NCBI GenBank assembly: GCA_017592665.1
Contig: JAGFNW010000008.1
Span: 62,001-126,000 of the forward strand
Origin: Streptosporangiaceae bacterium NEAU-GS5
GTDB lineage: Bacteria > Actinomycetota > Actinomycetes > Streptosporangiales > Streptosporangiaceae
DNA: 64,000 nt
Direction of reading: 5' to 3'
The notes beneath the pieces are model-generated. The model had not been told where the DNA came from. It ran no database searches and worked only from the letters and a program-made list of their open reading frames with translations. The position numbers and the translations under genes are program-made. This document shows positions 8,391 to 16,063 of the stretch, one piece after another. Within the stretch, counting starts at the first letter, position 1. The number at the start of each line of letters is the position of its first letter.

Positions 8391-8770
8391 CGCAGCTCCC
8401 CCAGCTTCGCGATCTCGGAATGGCGGCGGCGCCCCCGGCCGCGCCCTCGGAATCTCGATTCTTGGCCCTATCGCGGAACATTAGGTTCCGCATCCCGAAT
8501 GCTGCTCGGTAGCCGTTCAGCGCCGATATAGCCCAATGAGTCACCAATCGGACACACTGCACGCCGACGCGCGGGCGGGCCGTGATCGCGCGCGGATCCA
8601 GCTGCGGAGCGAAACCCTTTACGCAACGCCCGACCTCGCCTTTCACCCACGCGGCCGACGCCGAATCACGAAATGAAAACGATTGGGTGCAATCGTATTC
8701 ATCTTCGGTTACGTTGCCCACAGCAGGGGGTCAGGTGAACACAGGTCAACTCCGAGAGAGGAGCCTGGCA
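8391..8770. other. 380-base divergent intergenic region
   Basis: The region separates the AfsR-type regulator gene (minus strand) from the sugar-binding protein gene (plus strand). It holds the 30-bp inverted repeat listed at 8673-8702 and a good ribosome-binding site (GAGAGGAG) for the plus-strand gene. No small gene with a convincing start and codon pattern is seen. Confidence 0.7.
8673..8702. promoter_or_regulatory. Near-perfect inverted repeat, candidate operator of the sugar ABC operon
   Basis: Twelve-base arms ATGAAAACGATT and AATCGTATTCAT pair with one mismatch around the spacer GGGTGC. The inner core is CGATT-N6-AATCG. It ends 68 bases before the ATG of the solute-binding protein gene. 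Its position and symmetry fit binding of a LacI-type dimer, and the operon has a LacI gene at its 3' end. Confidence 0.6.
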
Positions 8771-10090
8771 ATGAGGACCCATCCCAGGTGGGCTGTCCAG
8801 GCGGTCGCGGCCGCCCTGTTATTCGCGGTCGCCGCCTGCGGCCAGCAGGAGCCGCCGCCCTCGACCAGCAGTGCGGCGCAGCCCGCCACGACGTCCTGCG
8901 CCAGTAAGGGCGGCCTGACGATGTGGGAGCGCTCGGGCGGCAACAAGGAAATGGTGGACATGCTGGTCGCGGCATGGAACGCCAAGAACCCCGACTGCAA
9001 GGTCAATCTGACCTACATCCCCCACACGGAGATGGTGGGGAAGATCGCCCAGGGCGTCGCCTCGGGCGACGTGCCCGATCTGATGGGCATGGACCTGATC
9101 TACGCCCCGCAGTTCGAAAAGGCGCAGCAGCTTGTCGACATCACCGCCGCTACCAAGGACTGGGCTGAGCTGAAAACCGCCAGCAAGGGCCACATGACGG
9201 TGGCCACCTACCAGGACCACCTCTTCGGCGTGCCCCTCTACGCGGACGTGTCCGCGCTCTTCTACAACAAGGACCTGTTCGCCAAGGCCGGGCTCGACCC
9301 GGAAAAGCCGCCCACGACGCTGGCCGAGCTCCGCGCGGACGCCGACAAGATCACCGCACTGGGCGGCGGCATCAAGGGCTACTACCTGCCCGGCAACTGC
9401 GCCGGCTGCAACATTTTCACCGTCGGTCCCCTGATGTGGGCCTCGGGGGCCACCATCGAGGCGAAGGGCCCGGGCGACGAGCCGCTGGTCGGCGACGGCG
9501 TCAAGCAGGTGCTGCAGTTCACCCGCGACATGGTCAAGTCCGGCAACGTCCCCGAAGGCGCCCGCACGGAGAACGGCGAGACGTTCCACCTCCAGTTCGG
9601 CTCCGGCAAGGTCGGCATGATGGGCACCGGCAACTTCAACATCACGCTGGCCCGCGAGCAGAACCCGGGGATGAAGTTCGGGATCACCCTGCTGCCCGGC
9701 ATGGCCCCGAATTCCTCGGCGTCCTTCATCGGCGGCGACCTGGTGGTGATTCCCAAGGGAAGCAAGCGGGTCAACGACGCGGTGAACTTCATGAAGTTCC
9801 TGCTCTCCGACCAGACGCAGGTCGAGGTCTACGCCAAGGCGCTCAACCTCACCACGCGATCCGACATGGCAGACAACAAATACTTCAAGGCCGAGCCGCT
9901 GGTGGGCGACGTGGCCAAAGCGCTCACCGTGGGCCGCACGCCTTACTCGACCACGTTCTTCGAGCAGATCAACTCGCCGCAGGGGCCGTGGCTGAAGATG
10001 CTGCAGCGCGCCTATTACAGCGACGACGACCTCGACACCGTCATCGCCGACGCCAAGAAGGAGATGAAGGCCATCGCCGGCCGGTCCTAG
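8771..10090 (+). CDS. ABC sugar transporter, solute-binding lipoprotein
   Basis: The ATG at 8771 follows GAGGAG with seven bases of spacing. A lipoprotein signal peptide (LLFAVAAC, Cys at residue 23) is followed by the family 1 extracellular solute-binding fold: LTMWERSGGNKEMVDMLVAAWN, DLMGMDLIYAPQF, GVPLYADVSALFYNKDLFAKAGLDPEKPPTTLAEL, and GSGKVGMMGTGNF. Family members bind mono- or oligosaccharides outside the membrane. The two permease genes and a GH127-type arabinofuranosidase that follow suggest an arabinose-containing oligosaccharide. No ATPase gene is in the operon, so a shared MsiK-type ATPase probably drives transport, as is usual in actinomycetes. Confidence 0.93.
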   Translation: MRTHPRWAVQAVAAALLFAVAACGQQEPPPSTSSAAQPATTSCASKGGLTMWERSGGNKEMVDMLVAAWNAKNPDCKVNLTYIPHTEMVGKIAQGVASGDVPDLMGMDLIYAPQFEKAQQLVDITAATKDWAELKTASKGHMTVATYQDHLFGVPLYADVSALFYNKDLFAKAGLDPEKPPTTLAELRADADKITALGGGIKGYYLPGNCAGCNIFTVGPLMWASGATIEAKGPGDEPLVGDGVKQVLQFTRDMVKSGNVPEGARTENGETFHLQFGSGKVGMMGTGNFNITLAREQNPGMKFGITLLPGMAPNSSASFIGGDLVVIPKGSKRVNDAVNFMKFLLSDQTQVEVYAKALNLTTRSDMADNKYFKAEPLVGDVAKALTVGRTPYSTTFFEQINSPQGPWLKMLQRAYYSDDDLDTVIADAKKEMKAIAGRS

Positions 10091-10276
10091 TGCCCCGCCC
10101 GCCAATCTTTGCCCCGTCGCGTCGCCCAGAGCGGCGCCTCGCCGCGTTGTCGTCGGTCACCAGCCCACCAGGCTGGCTCCCTCCTCCGCCTTGCGATGCA
10201 CCACTCTGGACACCGCTCCGTTAGGGCAAACCTTGCCGGTCACGGCACTAGCCCCGCTCCGAGACGAAATCCGCAC

Positions 10277-10310
10277 GATTCCACCGGGCGGCGCGCCGCC
10301 CGGTGGAATC
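10277..10310. terminator. Perfect 34-base palindrome between binding-protein and permease genes
   Basis: The two 17-base arms are perfect complements with no spacer, centred on GCGC. The element lies 22 bases before the permease start. Hairpins at this point in sugar ABC operons usually lower read-through or stabilise the upstream mRNA, so that the binding protein is made in excess over the permeases. Confidence 0.6.
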
Positions 10311-10331
10311 TCATCACCAAGAGGACCTGCC

Positions 10332-11210
10332 ATGCGCCACGGCTCACGCGGCCGCCTGGTCGGATTCGCCTACCTGGCCCCGGCTCTGCTGTTCGTGCTC
10401 GCCTTCACCGCCTATCCACTGGTGCAGATGGCCTGGATGTCGCTGCACGACTGGTCCCTGATCACCCCACCGACATTCGTTGGACTGGCGAACTATGAGC
10501 GGGCGTTCGCCGACTCCCAGTTCTGGGTGTCGGTGCGCTTCACCCTTCTCTACACCGTGCTCATCACGCCGTGCCTCATCATCGGCGGCTACCTGCTGGC
10601 GCTGCTCACCGCCCGGAACACCGTCCTTCGCCGGGTCACCCGCACCGTGGTCTTCGTCCCCGTCGTCATCGGCCTCGGGGTGTCGAGCCTGCTCTGGTAT
10701 TGGCTTTTCAGCGCCGATTTCGGCCTGGTCAACAGGGCGCTGCTCGACCTCGGCGTCATCGACAAGCCCGTGCTCTGGCTGGGCGTGGACGCCGGCGTCT
10801 CCAGCGTCGCGATCAGCGCGTCCGTGATCTGGAAGGTGATCGGCTTCGGGATGATCCTGTTCGTGGCCGCCATCCAGGCCGTGCCGTCGGAGGTGATCGA
10901 GGCCGCCCTGGTCGACGGGGTGAGCCACCGGCAGCGGATCACCCGGGTGATCCTGCCGTTGACCATGCGCACCGTCCTGCTGGTCACCCTGCTGAGCGTG
11001 ATCGGCTCACTGCTCGCGTTCGACCAGTTCTACATCATGACCGCCGGCCAGCCGGGCAACGAGACGGCGACGTCGGTCTTCTACATCTACCTGAACTCGT
11101 TCCCCTATCTGAAACTCGGCTACGGCGCCGCGCTGTCGATGATCCTGGCCGTCACGATCCTCGTCTTCACCGTGATCCAGCTGTTCCTGACCCGCCGGAG
11201 CCATCAGTGA
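10332..11210 (+). CDS. ABC sugar transporter, inner-membrane permease 1
   Basis: A 292-residue MalF/UgpA-type permease with six predicted membrane segments: FAYLAPALLFVLAFTAYPLV, a second near residue 65, others at 95-115, 155-180, 210-230 and 265-285. The EAA loop that contacts the ATPase is present as EVIEAALVDGVSHRQRITRVILPLTM. The ATG at 10332 has AAGAGGA upstream. A 241-base gap with a strong palindrome separates it from the binding-protein gene, and the downstream permease is coupled by GTGA. It forms a heterodimer with permease 2. Confidence 0.92.
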   Translation: MRHGSRGRLVGFAYLAPALLFVLAFTAYPLVQMAWMSLHDWSLITPPTFVGLANYERAFADSQFWVSVRFTLLYTVLITPCLIIGGYLLALLTARNTVLRRVTRTVVFVPVVIGLGVSSLLWYWLFSADFGLVNRALLDLGVIDKPVLWLGVDAGVSSVAISASVIWKVIGFGMILFVAAIQAVPSEVIEAALVDGVSHRQRITRVILPLTMRTVLLVTLLSVIGSLLAFDQFYIMTAGQPGNETATSVFYIYLNSFPYLKLGYGAALSMILAVTILVFTVIQLFLTRRSHQ

Positions 11211-12040
11211 AAAGGCGCGGAAGATACCTGGCCGGAGCGGTCTGCCTGGCCGTGTGCACGGTCATGCTGATGCCGCTCGCGATGTCGGTGCTCGCCTCGG
11301 TCAAGCCGACGAAGGAAGCGGCCGCCTCGCCTCCGACGTACATCCCGCACGGGTTCAGCTTCGACAGTTACCAACGGCTGTGGAACTACCAGGAAGGCCT
11401 CCCGGTCTACCTCGCCAACAGCCTGGGGACGGCGGTGCTGGCCATTGTGCTCACCCTGGTGCTGACCGTTCCCGCGGGATACGCGCTGGCCCGCTTCCCC
11501 ATCCCGTTCAAGGAAGTCATCTTCGTCGTGCTGCTGCTCGCGCTGATCATTCCGTACCAGGCGCTGCTCACGCCGATGTTCCTCATGTTCGCGAAGATCG
11601 GCCTGACCAACTCGCTGCTCGGCCTCGCGATCCTGCACACCGCGATCCAGCTGCCGTTCAGCCTGTACGTGCTCCGCAACAGCTTCAGCGCCATTCCACG
11701 GGAGCTGGAGGAAGCGGCCATCATGGACGGTTCTTCGTCGTGGGAGGCGTTGCGCTGGGTTTTCATCCCCTCGGCCATGCCCGCGATCGTCACCACCGCG
11801 CTGTTCGCCTTCGTCACCTCGTGGAACGAATTCCTGGGCGCGCTGGTGATGATGAGCCGAAGCTCCACATTCACGCTCCCGCTGATCCTCGCCACGTCGA
11901 GGACCGAGACCAGCCTCGGCGGCACGGACTGGGGGATGCTGCAGGCCGGCGTCACCATCTCCATCATCCCGTGTGTCCTCGTCTATTTCCTGCTTCAGCG
12001 GTACTACGTGTCGGGTCTGATGAGCGGAGCCATCAAGTGA
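11207..12040 (+). CDS. ABC sugar transporter, inner-membrane permease 2
   Basis: A 277-residue MalG/UgpE-type permease. The GTG start overlaps the stop of permease 1. Six hydrophobic segments are visible, the first at about residues 8-30 and the last ending at LLQRYYVSGLMSGAIK, the C-terminal tail typical of this class. The EAA loop reads ELEEAAIMDGSSSWEALRWVFIPSAMPAI. Its stop codon overlaps the GTG of the glycosidase gene, so importer and hydrolase are made together. Confidence 0.92.
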   Translation: MKRRGRYLAGAVCLAVCTVMLMPLAMSVLASVKPTKEAAASPPTYIPHGFSFDSYQRLWNYQEGLPVYLANSLGTAVLAIVLTLVLTVPAGYALARFPIPFKEVIFVVLLLALIIPYQALLTPMFLMFAKIGLTNSLLGLAILHTAIQLPFSLYVLRNSFSAIPRELEEAAIMDGSSSWEALRWVFIPSAMPAIVTTALFAFVTSWNEFLGALVMMSRSSTFTLPLILATSRTETSLGGTDWGMLQAGVTISIIPCVLVYFLLQRYYVSGLMSGAIK

Positions 12041-13863
12041 ACGTAGGCGGCGTGTCGCCGACGGCGACGGCGAAACTGCGGCTGTCCCCGATCGGCGGGT
12101 CCGATGTGGAGATCGTCGGCGGATTCTGGGCGCGGTGGCAGCGGATCAACCGTGAGAAGACCATCCCGCACGGCTTCGACCGGCTGCGGAAAAGCGGGGC
12201 GCTCGGCAATCTCCGGCTTGCCGCGAACGGGCAGGGCCGGTATCAGGCCGAGATCGACACCAGTGGCACGACCTTTCCGTTTCTCGACTCCGACGTATAC
12301 AAATGGCTCGAGGCCGTCGGCTGGGAGTTGGCCCGCGGCACGGATCCCGGCCTGATCGCCGCGGCGGACGAGGCGATCGGGGTGGTGGCGGCGGCGCAGC
12401 GGCCCGACGGCTATCTCAACAGCTTCGTCCAGCTGGTCAGGGACGGCATCCCTTACGGCGATCTGGCCTGGGGGCACGAGTTCTACTGCGTCGGGCACCT
12501 GATCCAGGCGGCGATCGCCTGGCACCGGGGGCTCGGCGACGACCGGCTGCTCGCGGTCGCCACGCGCGCCGTGGCCCACATCGACGCCGAGTTCGGCACG
12601 GAGGGCAGGCCCGGCATCGACGGGCACCCGGGGATAGAGATGGCGCTGGTGGAGCTCGCCCGGGTCACGGGCGAAGAGCGCCATCTCGCGCTCGCCGAGC
12701 GGATGCTCGGGTTGCGCGGCCACGGGCTGATCGGGCCCGGTCGCTTCGGCGCCGAATACTGGCAGGACCACGAGCCCGTACGCGAGGCGGCGACCGTCGC
12801 CGGGCATGCCGTACGCCAGCTCTATCTGGACTGCGGTGCGGTCGACGTGGCCGTGGAGCGCGGTGATGAGGAGCTGCTCGCGGCCGTACGGCGGCGCTGG
12901 AGCGATCTGATCCGCAGCCGCACCTACCTGACCGGCGGGATGGGCAGCCGGCATCGCGACGAGGCGTTCGGCGACCCCTACGAGCTGCCGCCCGACCGCG
13001 CCTACACCGAGACGTGCGCGGCCATCGCGAGCGTCATGCTGGCCTGGCGCCTGCTGCTCGCCACCGGCGAGCCTGAATACGCCGACGTGATCGAACGGGC
13101 CATGTACAACGGCGTGCTGCCCGGGATCTCGCTTTCAGGCGAGGAGTTCTTCTACACCAATCCGCTGCAGCGCCGCACCCACCGCGCCGCGGAGCCGGCC
13201 GGGCACGGCCGGCGCGCGCCGTGGTATCCCTGCGCCTGCTGCCCGCCCAATCTGATGCGCCTGTTCAGCTCCTGGCACCACTATCTGGCCACGGGCGACG
13301 AGAGCGGCGTCCAGATCCACCAGTACGCGGACGCCGACGTGACAGTGGGCGACGTCCGCCTCGCGATCCGGACGGACTACCCGTGGCAGGGCCGCGTCAC
13401 GGCGCGCGTCCTCCAGACGCCGGCTCGGCCGTGGACGCTGTCCTTGCGTGTGCCGTCCTGGAGCGGCGCGGCCGACGGACCCGTGGTCGAGCATTCGGGG
13501 CAGTGGAACGTCGGTGACACCGTCACGCTCGACCTCGACCCGGTGATCCGGGTCACCAGGCCGGACCGGCGGGTGGACGCCATCCGCGGCTGCGTCGCCA
13601 TCGAACGCGGCCCGCTGGTCTACTGCCTGGAAACCGTCGACGCTCCGGCCGCGACCCAGTTGGAGGACCTGGTGTGGGACGGCAGCCGCCAACTCCAGGA
13701 GGCGCCACGGCCCGACATCGAGCCGGCCATGATCGGCGTCGCCGTCCCGGTCGTCGACCGAGGCTCGGCGTCGCCTGGCGCGGACCTCACGGCCGGCGCG
13801 ATCCCCTACTTCGCCTGGGCGAACCGGCAGGTGGAGGCGATGCGGGTCTGGATCCCGGCCTGA
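12037..13863 (+). CDS. Beta-L-arabinofuranosidase, GH127 (DUF1680) family
   Basis: A 608-residue cytoplasmic protein with no signal peptide. It has the GH127 marks: GGFWARWQ near the N-terminus, a six-hairpin helical barrel with HEFYCVGHLIQAAIA, LTGGMGSRHRDEAFGDPYELPPDRAYTETCA, and CACCPPNLMRLFSS. In the characterised enzyme HypBA1 one Glu and three Cys bind zinc. The matching residues here are the ETC and CACC segments, and one Cys acts as nucleophile. It should release L-arabinofuranose from imported oligosaccharides. The GTG start overlaps the permease stop, which ties its job to the importer. Specificity within GH127 cannot be set from sequence alone. Confidence 0.85.
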   Translation: MNVGGVSPTATAKLRLSPIGGSDVEIVGGFWARWQRINREKTIPHGFDRLRKSGALGNLRLAANGQGRYQAEIDTSGTTFPFLDSDVYKWLEAVGWELARGTDPGLIAAADEAIGVVAAAQRPDGYLNSFVQLVRDGIPYGDLAWGHEFYCVGHLIQAAIAWHRGLGDDRLLAVATRAVAHIDAEFGTEGRPGIDGHPGIEMALVELARVTGEERHLALAERMLGLRGHGLIGPGRFGAEYWQDHEPVREAATVAGHAVRQLYLDCGAVDVAVERGDEELLAAVRRRWSDLIRSRTYLTGGMGSRHRDEAFGDPYELPPDRAYTETCAAIASVMLAWRLLLATGEPEYADVIERAMYNGVLPGISLSGEEFFYTNPLQRRTHRAAEPAGHGRRAPWYPCACCPPNLMRLFSSWHHYLATGDESGVQIHQYADADVTVGDVRLAIRTDYPWQGRVTARVLQTPARPWTLSLRVPSWSGAADGPVVEHSGQWNVGDTVTLDLDPVIRVTRPDRRVDAIRGCVAIERGPLVYCLETVDAPAATQLEDLVWDGSRQLQEAPRPDIEPAMIGVAVPVVDRGSASPGADLTAGAIPYFAWANRQVEAMRVWIPA

Positions 13864-13874
13864 TCGATCTCATC

Positions 13875-14987
13875 TCAGCGCCGGGGCGCGGTCGAATCCC
13901 GCACGGTCAACGCCGGCTTGAAGATCTCGAGAGTCGGCACGCGCTGCGCGTCGACCGGCTCCCGTGCCAGCCTGACCGCTTGCGTCACCGCGTATCCGAC
14001 GATCTCCGATATCGGCATCCGTACGGTCGTCAAGGCGGGCACGGTGTGCGCGGCGATGAGAATGTCGTCGAAGCCGACGACCGACAGATCACCCGGCACG
14101 GTCACGCCCACGCTGTGCGCGGCGTGCAGCACGCCTATGGCGACCACGTCGGTGGACGCGGCGACGGCCGTGGGCGGGTCGGGCCGATCCATCAGACGCC
14201 GCAGCGCGGCATCGCCGCCGGCCAAGGTGCTCGCGCAGCGCTCGACGTAACCCGGCGGCACGGCGCCGAAGTGCTCACGCATGAAATCGAGATAGGCGTC
14301 CTCGCGCACCCGATAATCATTGGGGAGCTCGGCGTTGACGAAGGCGATCCGCTTGTGGCCGAGGGACACCAGATGGCTCAGCCCGGCCCGGATGCCGGCC
14401 CGGTCATCGGCGTCGACCGTCGGAAACTCACGCGGGCTCGTGCCCGGCCAGAGCGCGACCACCGGCACGATCGAATTGCGCAGGTCGGCAAGGAGCTGCG
14501 GGTGCTCCTGCATGTCGCCGAGCAGCACCACGGCGTCGATATGCCGGGTCTCCAGCACCGCGGTCAGCGCTACGGCCTCTTCGCCCGCCACCGCGGCCGC
14601 CTTTTCACCCGCCTTTTCACCCGCCCTGTCGCCGGCCTCTTCTCCCGCCCGGCCCGGCACGTGGCCGAGCACGACGTTGTAACCGTGCGCCATCGACTCG
14701 ACCACGAGCGCCTCGATCACCCCGGCGAAGAAGGGGTCGCTGAAATCGCGCACCACGGCGCCGATGAGGTTGGTCGACGCGCCGCGCAGCCCGCGAGCCA
14801 GTGGATTGGGGCGGTATCCCAGCTCCCGTGCCGTCCGCAGCACTCGCTGGCGGGTCTCGGGCGCGATGGGCACGGTGGTGGGCGCGCCGCTCAGGACCCG
14901 GGACACGGTGCTCTGCGAGACGGCCGCGGCGGCGGCGATGTCACGCATGGTAGGCACCGGCCGCTTGGCCGATTGGTCTCCGGACAT
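13875..14987 (-). CDS. LacI-family transcriptional regulator of the sugar operon
   Basis: The N-terminal helix-turn-helix reads MRDIAAAAAVSQSTVSRVLSG and is followed by the hinge PNPLARGLRGASTNLIGAVV. A periplasmic-binding-protein-like effector domain ends with GDLSVVGFDDILIAAHTVPALTTVRMP. The start at 14987 gives 370 residues. The gene is convergent with the ABC/GH127 operon, 11 bases from its end, so it probably represses that operon through the inverted repeat at 8673-8702. A segment of about 25 residues, rich in A, G, E and K, is inserted at about residues 118-142, encoded by a 12-base repeat; normal LacI proteins are about 335-350 aa. Confidence 0.9.
   Translation of the reverse strand: MSGDQSAKRPVPTMRDIAAAAAVSQSTVSRVLSGAPTTVPIAPETRQRVLRTARELGYRPNPLARGLRGASTNLIGAVVRDFSDPFFAGVIEALVVESMAHGYNVVLGHVPGRAGEEAGDRAGEKAGEKAAAVAGEEAVALTAVLETRHIDAVVLLGDMQEHPQLLADLRNSIVPVVALWPGTSPREFPTVDADDRAGIRAGLSHLVSLGHKRIAFVNAELPNDYRVREDAYLDFMREHFGAVPPGYVERCASTLAGGDAALRRLMDRPDPPTAVAASTDVVAIGVLHAAHSVGVTVPGDLSVVGFDDILIAAHTVPALTTVRMPISEIVGYAVTQAVRLAREPVDAQRVPTLEIFKPALTVRDSTAPRR
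14600..14650 (-). repeat. 12-bp tandem repeat inside the LacI-type gene
   Basis: The unit CGCCTTTTCACC and its variants recur four to five times in phase, encoding AGEK/AGEE/AGDR tetrapeptides. The segment lies in the effector domain after the LGHVPGR strand, where family members have a short loop. Confidence 0.75.
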
Positions 14988-15000
14988 CGAGGCAACCCTA

Positions 15001-15012
15001 GCATCATGATGC
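15001..15012. promoter_or_regulatory. Short perfect palindrome upstream of the LacI-type gene
   Basis: GCATCATGATGC begins 14 bases upstream of the regulator start codon. It could be an autoregulatory operator, but it differs from the inverted repeat in front of the ABC operon. A 12-bp palindrome alone is weak evidence. Confidence 0.3.
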
Positions 15013-15247
15013 AGGCATACGATTTCACCCACCAAGAACCGGCAATCGGCCCATGGGCTTCGCATGGCGGCCACGCTGCCGTTTCAGTCGGATCTTGATG
15101 GCGTTTCAGCCGAGGGTGTCATCGTCGCGCCATGCGAGAAAGTCGTGGCATGGCCGAGATGAACGCACAACGTGCCTGGTTGAGAGCCCTGGTGGCGGGC
15201 GCTGCGATGATGGCGGTCGACGGGTCCGGGCAGGTGAGGGAGCTCTT

Positions 15248-15706
15248 GTGGATCAGCTGGTCATGCGTCTGGCGGCACGGGACGATGTGCCCTCGATCGT
15301 GGGCCTGCTCAACGACGACGACATAGCCCGGTCGCGGGGGGCCGTCGACGGGATCACCGAAGGTCATTGGGCCGCGTTCGACGCGATCGAGGCCGACGCC
15401 AACAACGAGTTGATCGTGGCGGAGCTCGCCGGGACGACGGTGGGCACGATGCAGCTGTCGTATCTGCCGGGCCTGTCGCGCAACGGCGCGTGGCGACTGC
15501 AGGTGGAGGCGGTCCGGATCGCGGCTGCTTATCGGGGCAGGGGGCTCGGCCGGGCGATGCTCGAGTGGGCGATCGAGCGGGGACGCGGCCGGGGATGCGC
15601 GCTTGTCCAGCTCACCAGCGACAAGCACCGCATGGAAGCGCACAGGTTCTACACGGCGCTCGGCTTCTCCGCCTCGCACGAGGGATTCAAGCTGAAGCTC
15701 GTCTGA
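15248..15706 (+). CDS. GNAT-family N-acetyltransferase
   Basis: A 152-residue protein with the acetyl-CoA-binding signature RIAAAYRGRGLGRAMLEWAIERGRGRG (R/Q-x-x-G-x-G motif), the beta-4 strand GTMQLSYLPGL and the C-terminal HRFYTALGF segment of Gcn5-like enzymes. The GTG start at 15248 is chosen because GAGGGAG lies six bases upstream and the preceding in-frame codons look non-coding. It stands alone between the LacI regulator and the conflict island. The acceptor substrate is unknown. Confidence 0.85.
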   Translation: MDQLVMRLAARDDVPSIVGLLNDDDIARSRGAVDGITEGHWAAFDAIEADANNELIVAELAGTTVGTMQLSYLPGLSRNGAWRLQVEAVRIAAAYRGRGLGRAMLEWAIERGRGRGCALVQLTSDKHRMEAHRFYTALGFSASHEGFKLKLV

Positions 15707-15745
15707 TCTCCCCAGGCACGTGCACTGCCGCGATCGGCGGCACCA

Positions 15746-16063
15746 TCACTCCCCCACGTCCTTTTCATGGCTCGCGAGCTCATGAACGAGACGATTGAGC
15801 CGCTCACGGATGGGGCCGGGAGGGGGTTCCTTCACGTCGGCATCCTGCTTGCCGGTGATTCGCGTGATTCGCGTAGGGCTGGCCAGTTTCAGCTGGACCG
15901 TCGCACGGCGCAGGTCCTCGTCGTCGGCCTTCTCCAGGGCGGATTCCAACGCCGAGAGGATCTCCGTGACTTTCTCCCAGCGGGCCGGCGACATTTCCCA
16001 CCCGATGGCACGCCGGAGCACGCCGGCCGCATCCTTGTAGGGATCCTGCATCATTCGGATCAT
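15746..16063 (-). CDS. CATRA-associated small protein (CATASP-like), copy 1
   Basis: A 105-residue protein with the pattern SPARWEKVTEIL, then RRATVQLKLASPTRITRI, then a Pro-rich PPPGPIRERLNRLVHEL tail. The same pattern occurs in the protein at 30315-30629. I take this as the small helical partner found in CATRA-type conflict systems (Pfam CATASP, from memory). Its function is unproven; it is probably an adaptor that binds a CATRA-domain protein. It is the last gene of the minus-strand ubiquitin-like operon, and its ATG overlaps the stop of the BTAD-macro regulator (ATGA). No CATRA protein is adjacent here, which is odd; the nearest one is 14.5 kb away. Confidence 0.65.
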   Translation of the reverse strand: MIRMMQDPYKDAAGVLRRAIGWEMSPARWEKVTEILSALESALEKADDEDLRRATVQLKLASPTRITRITGKQDADVKEPPPGPIRERLNRLVHELASHEKDVGE

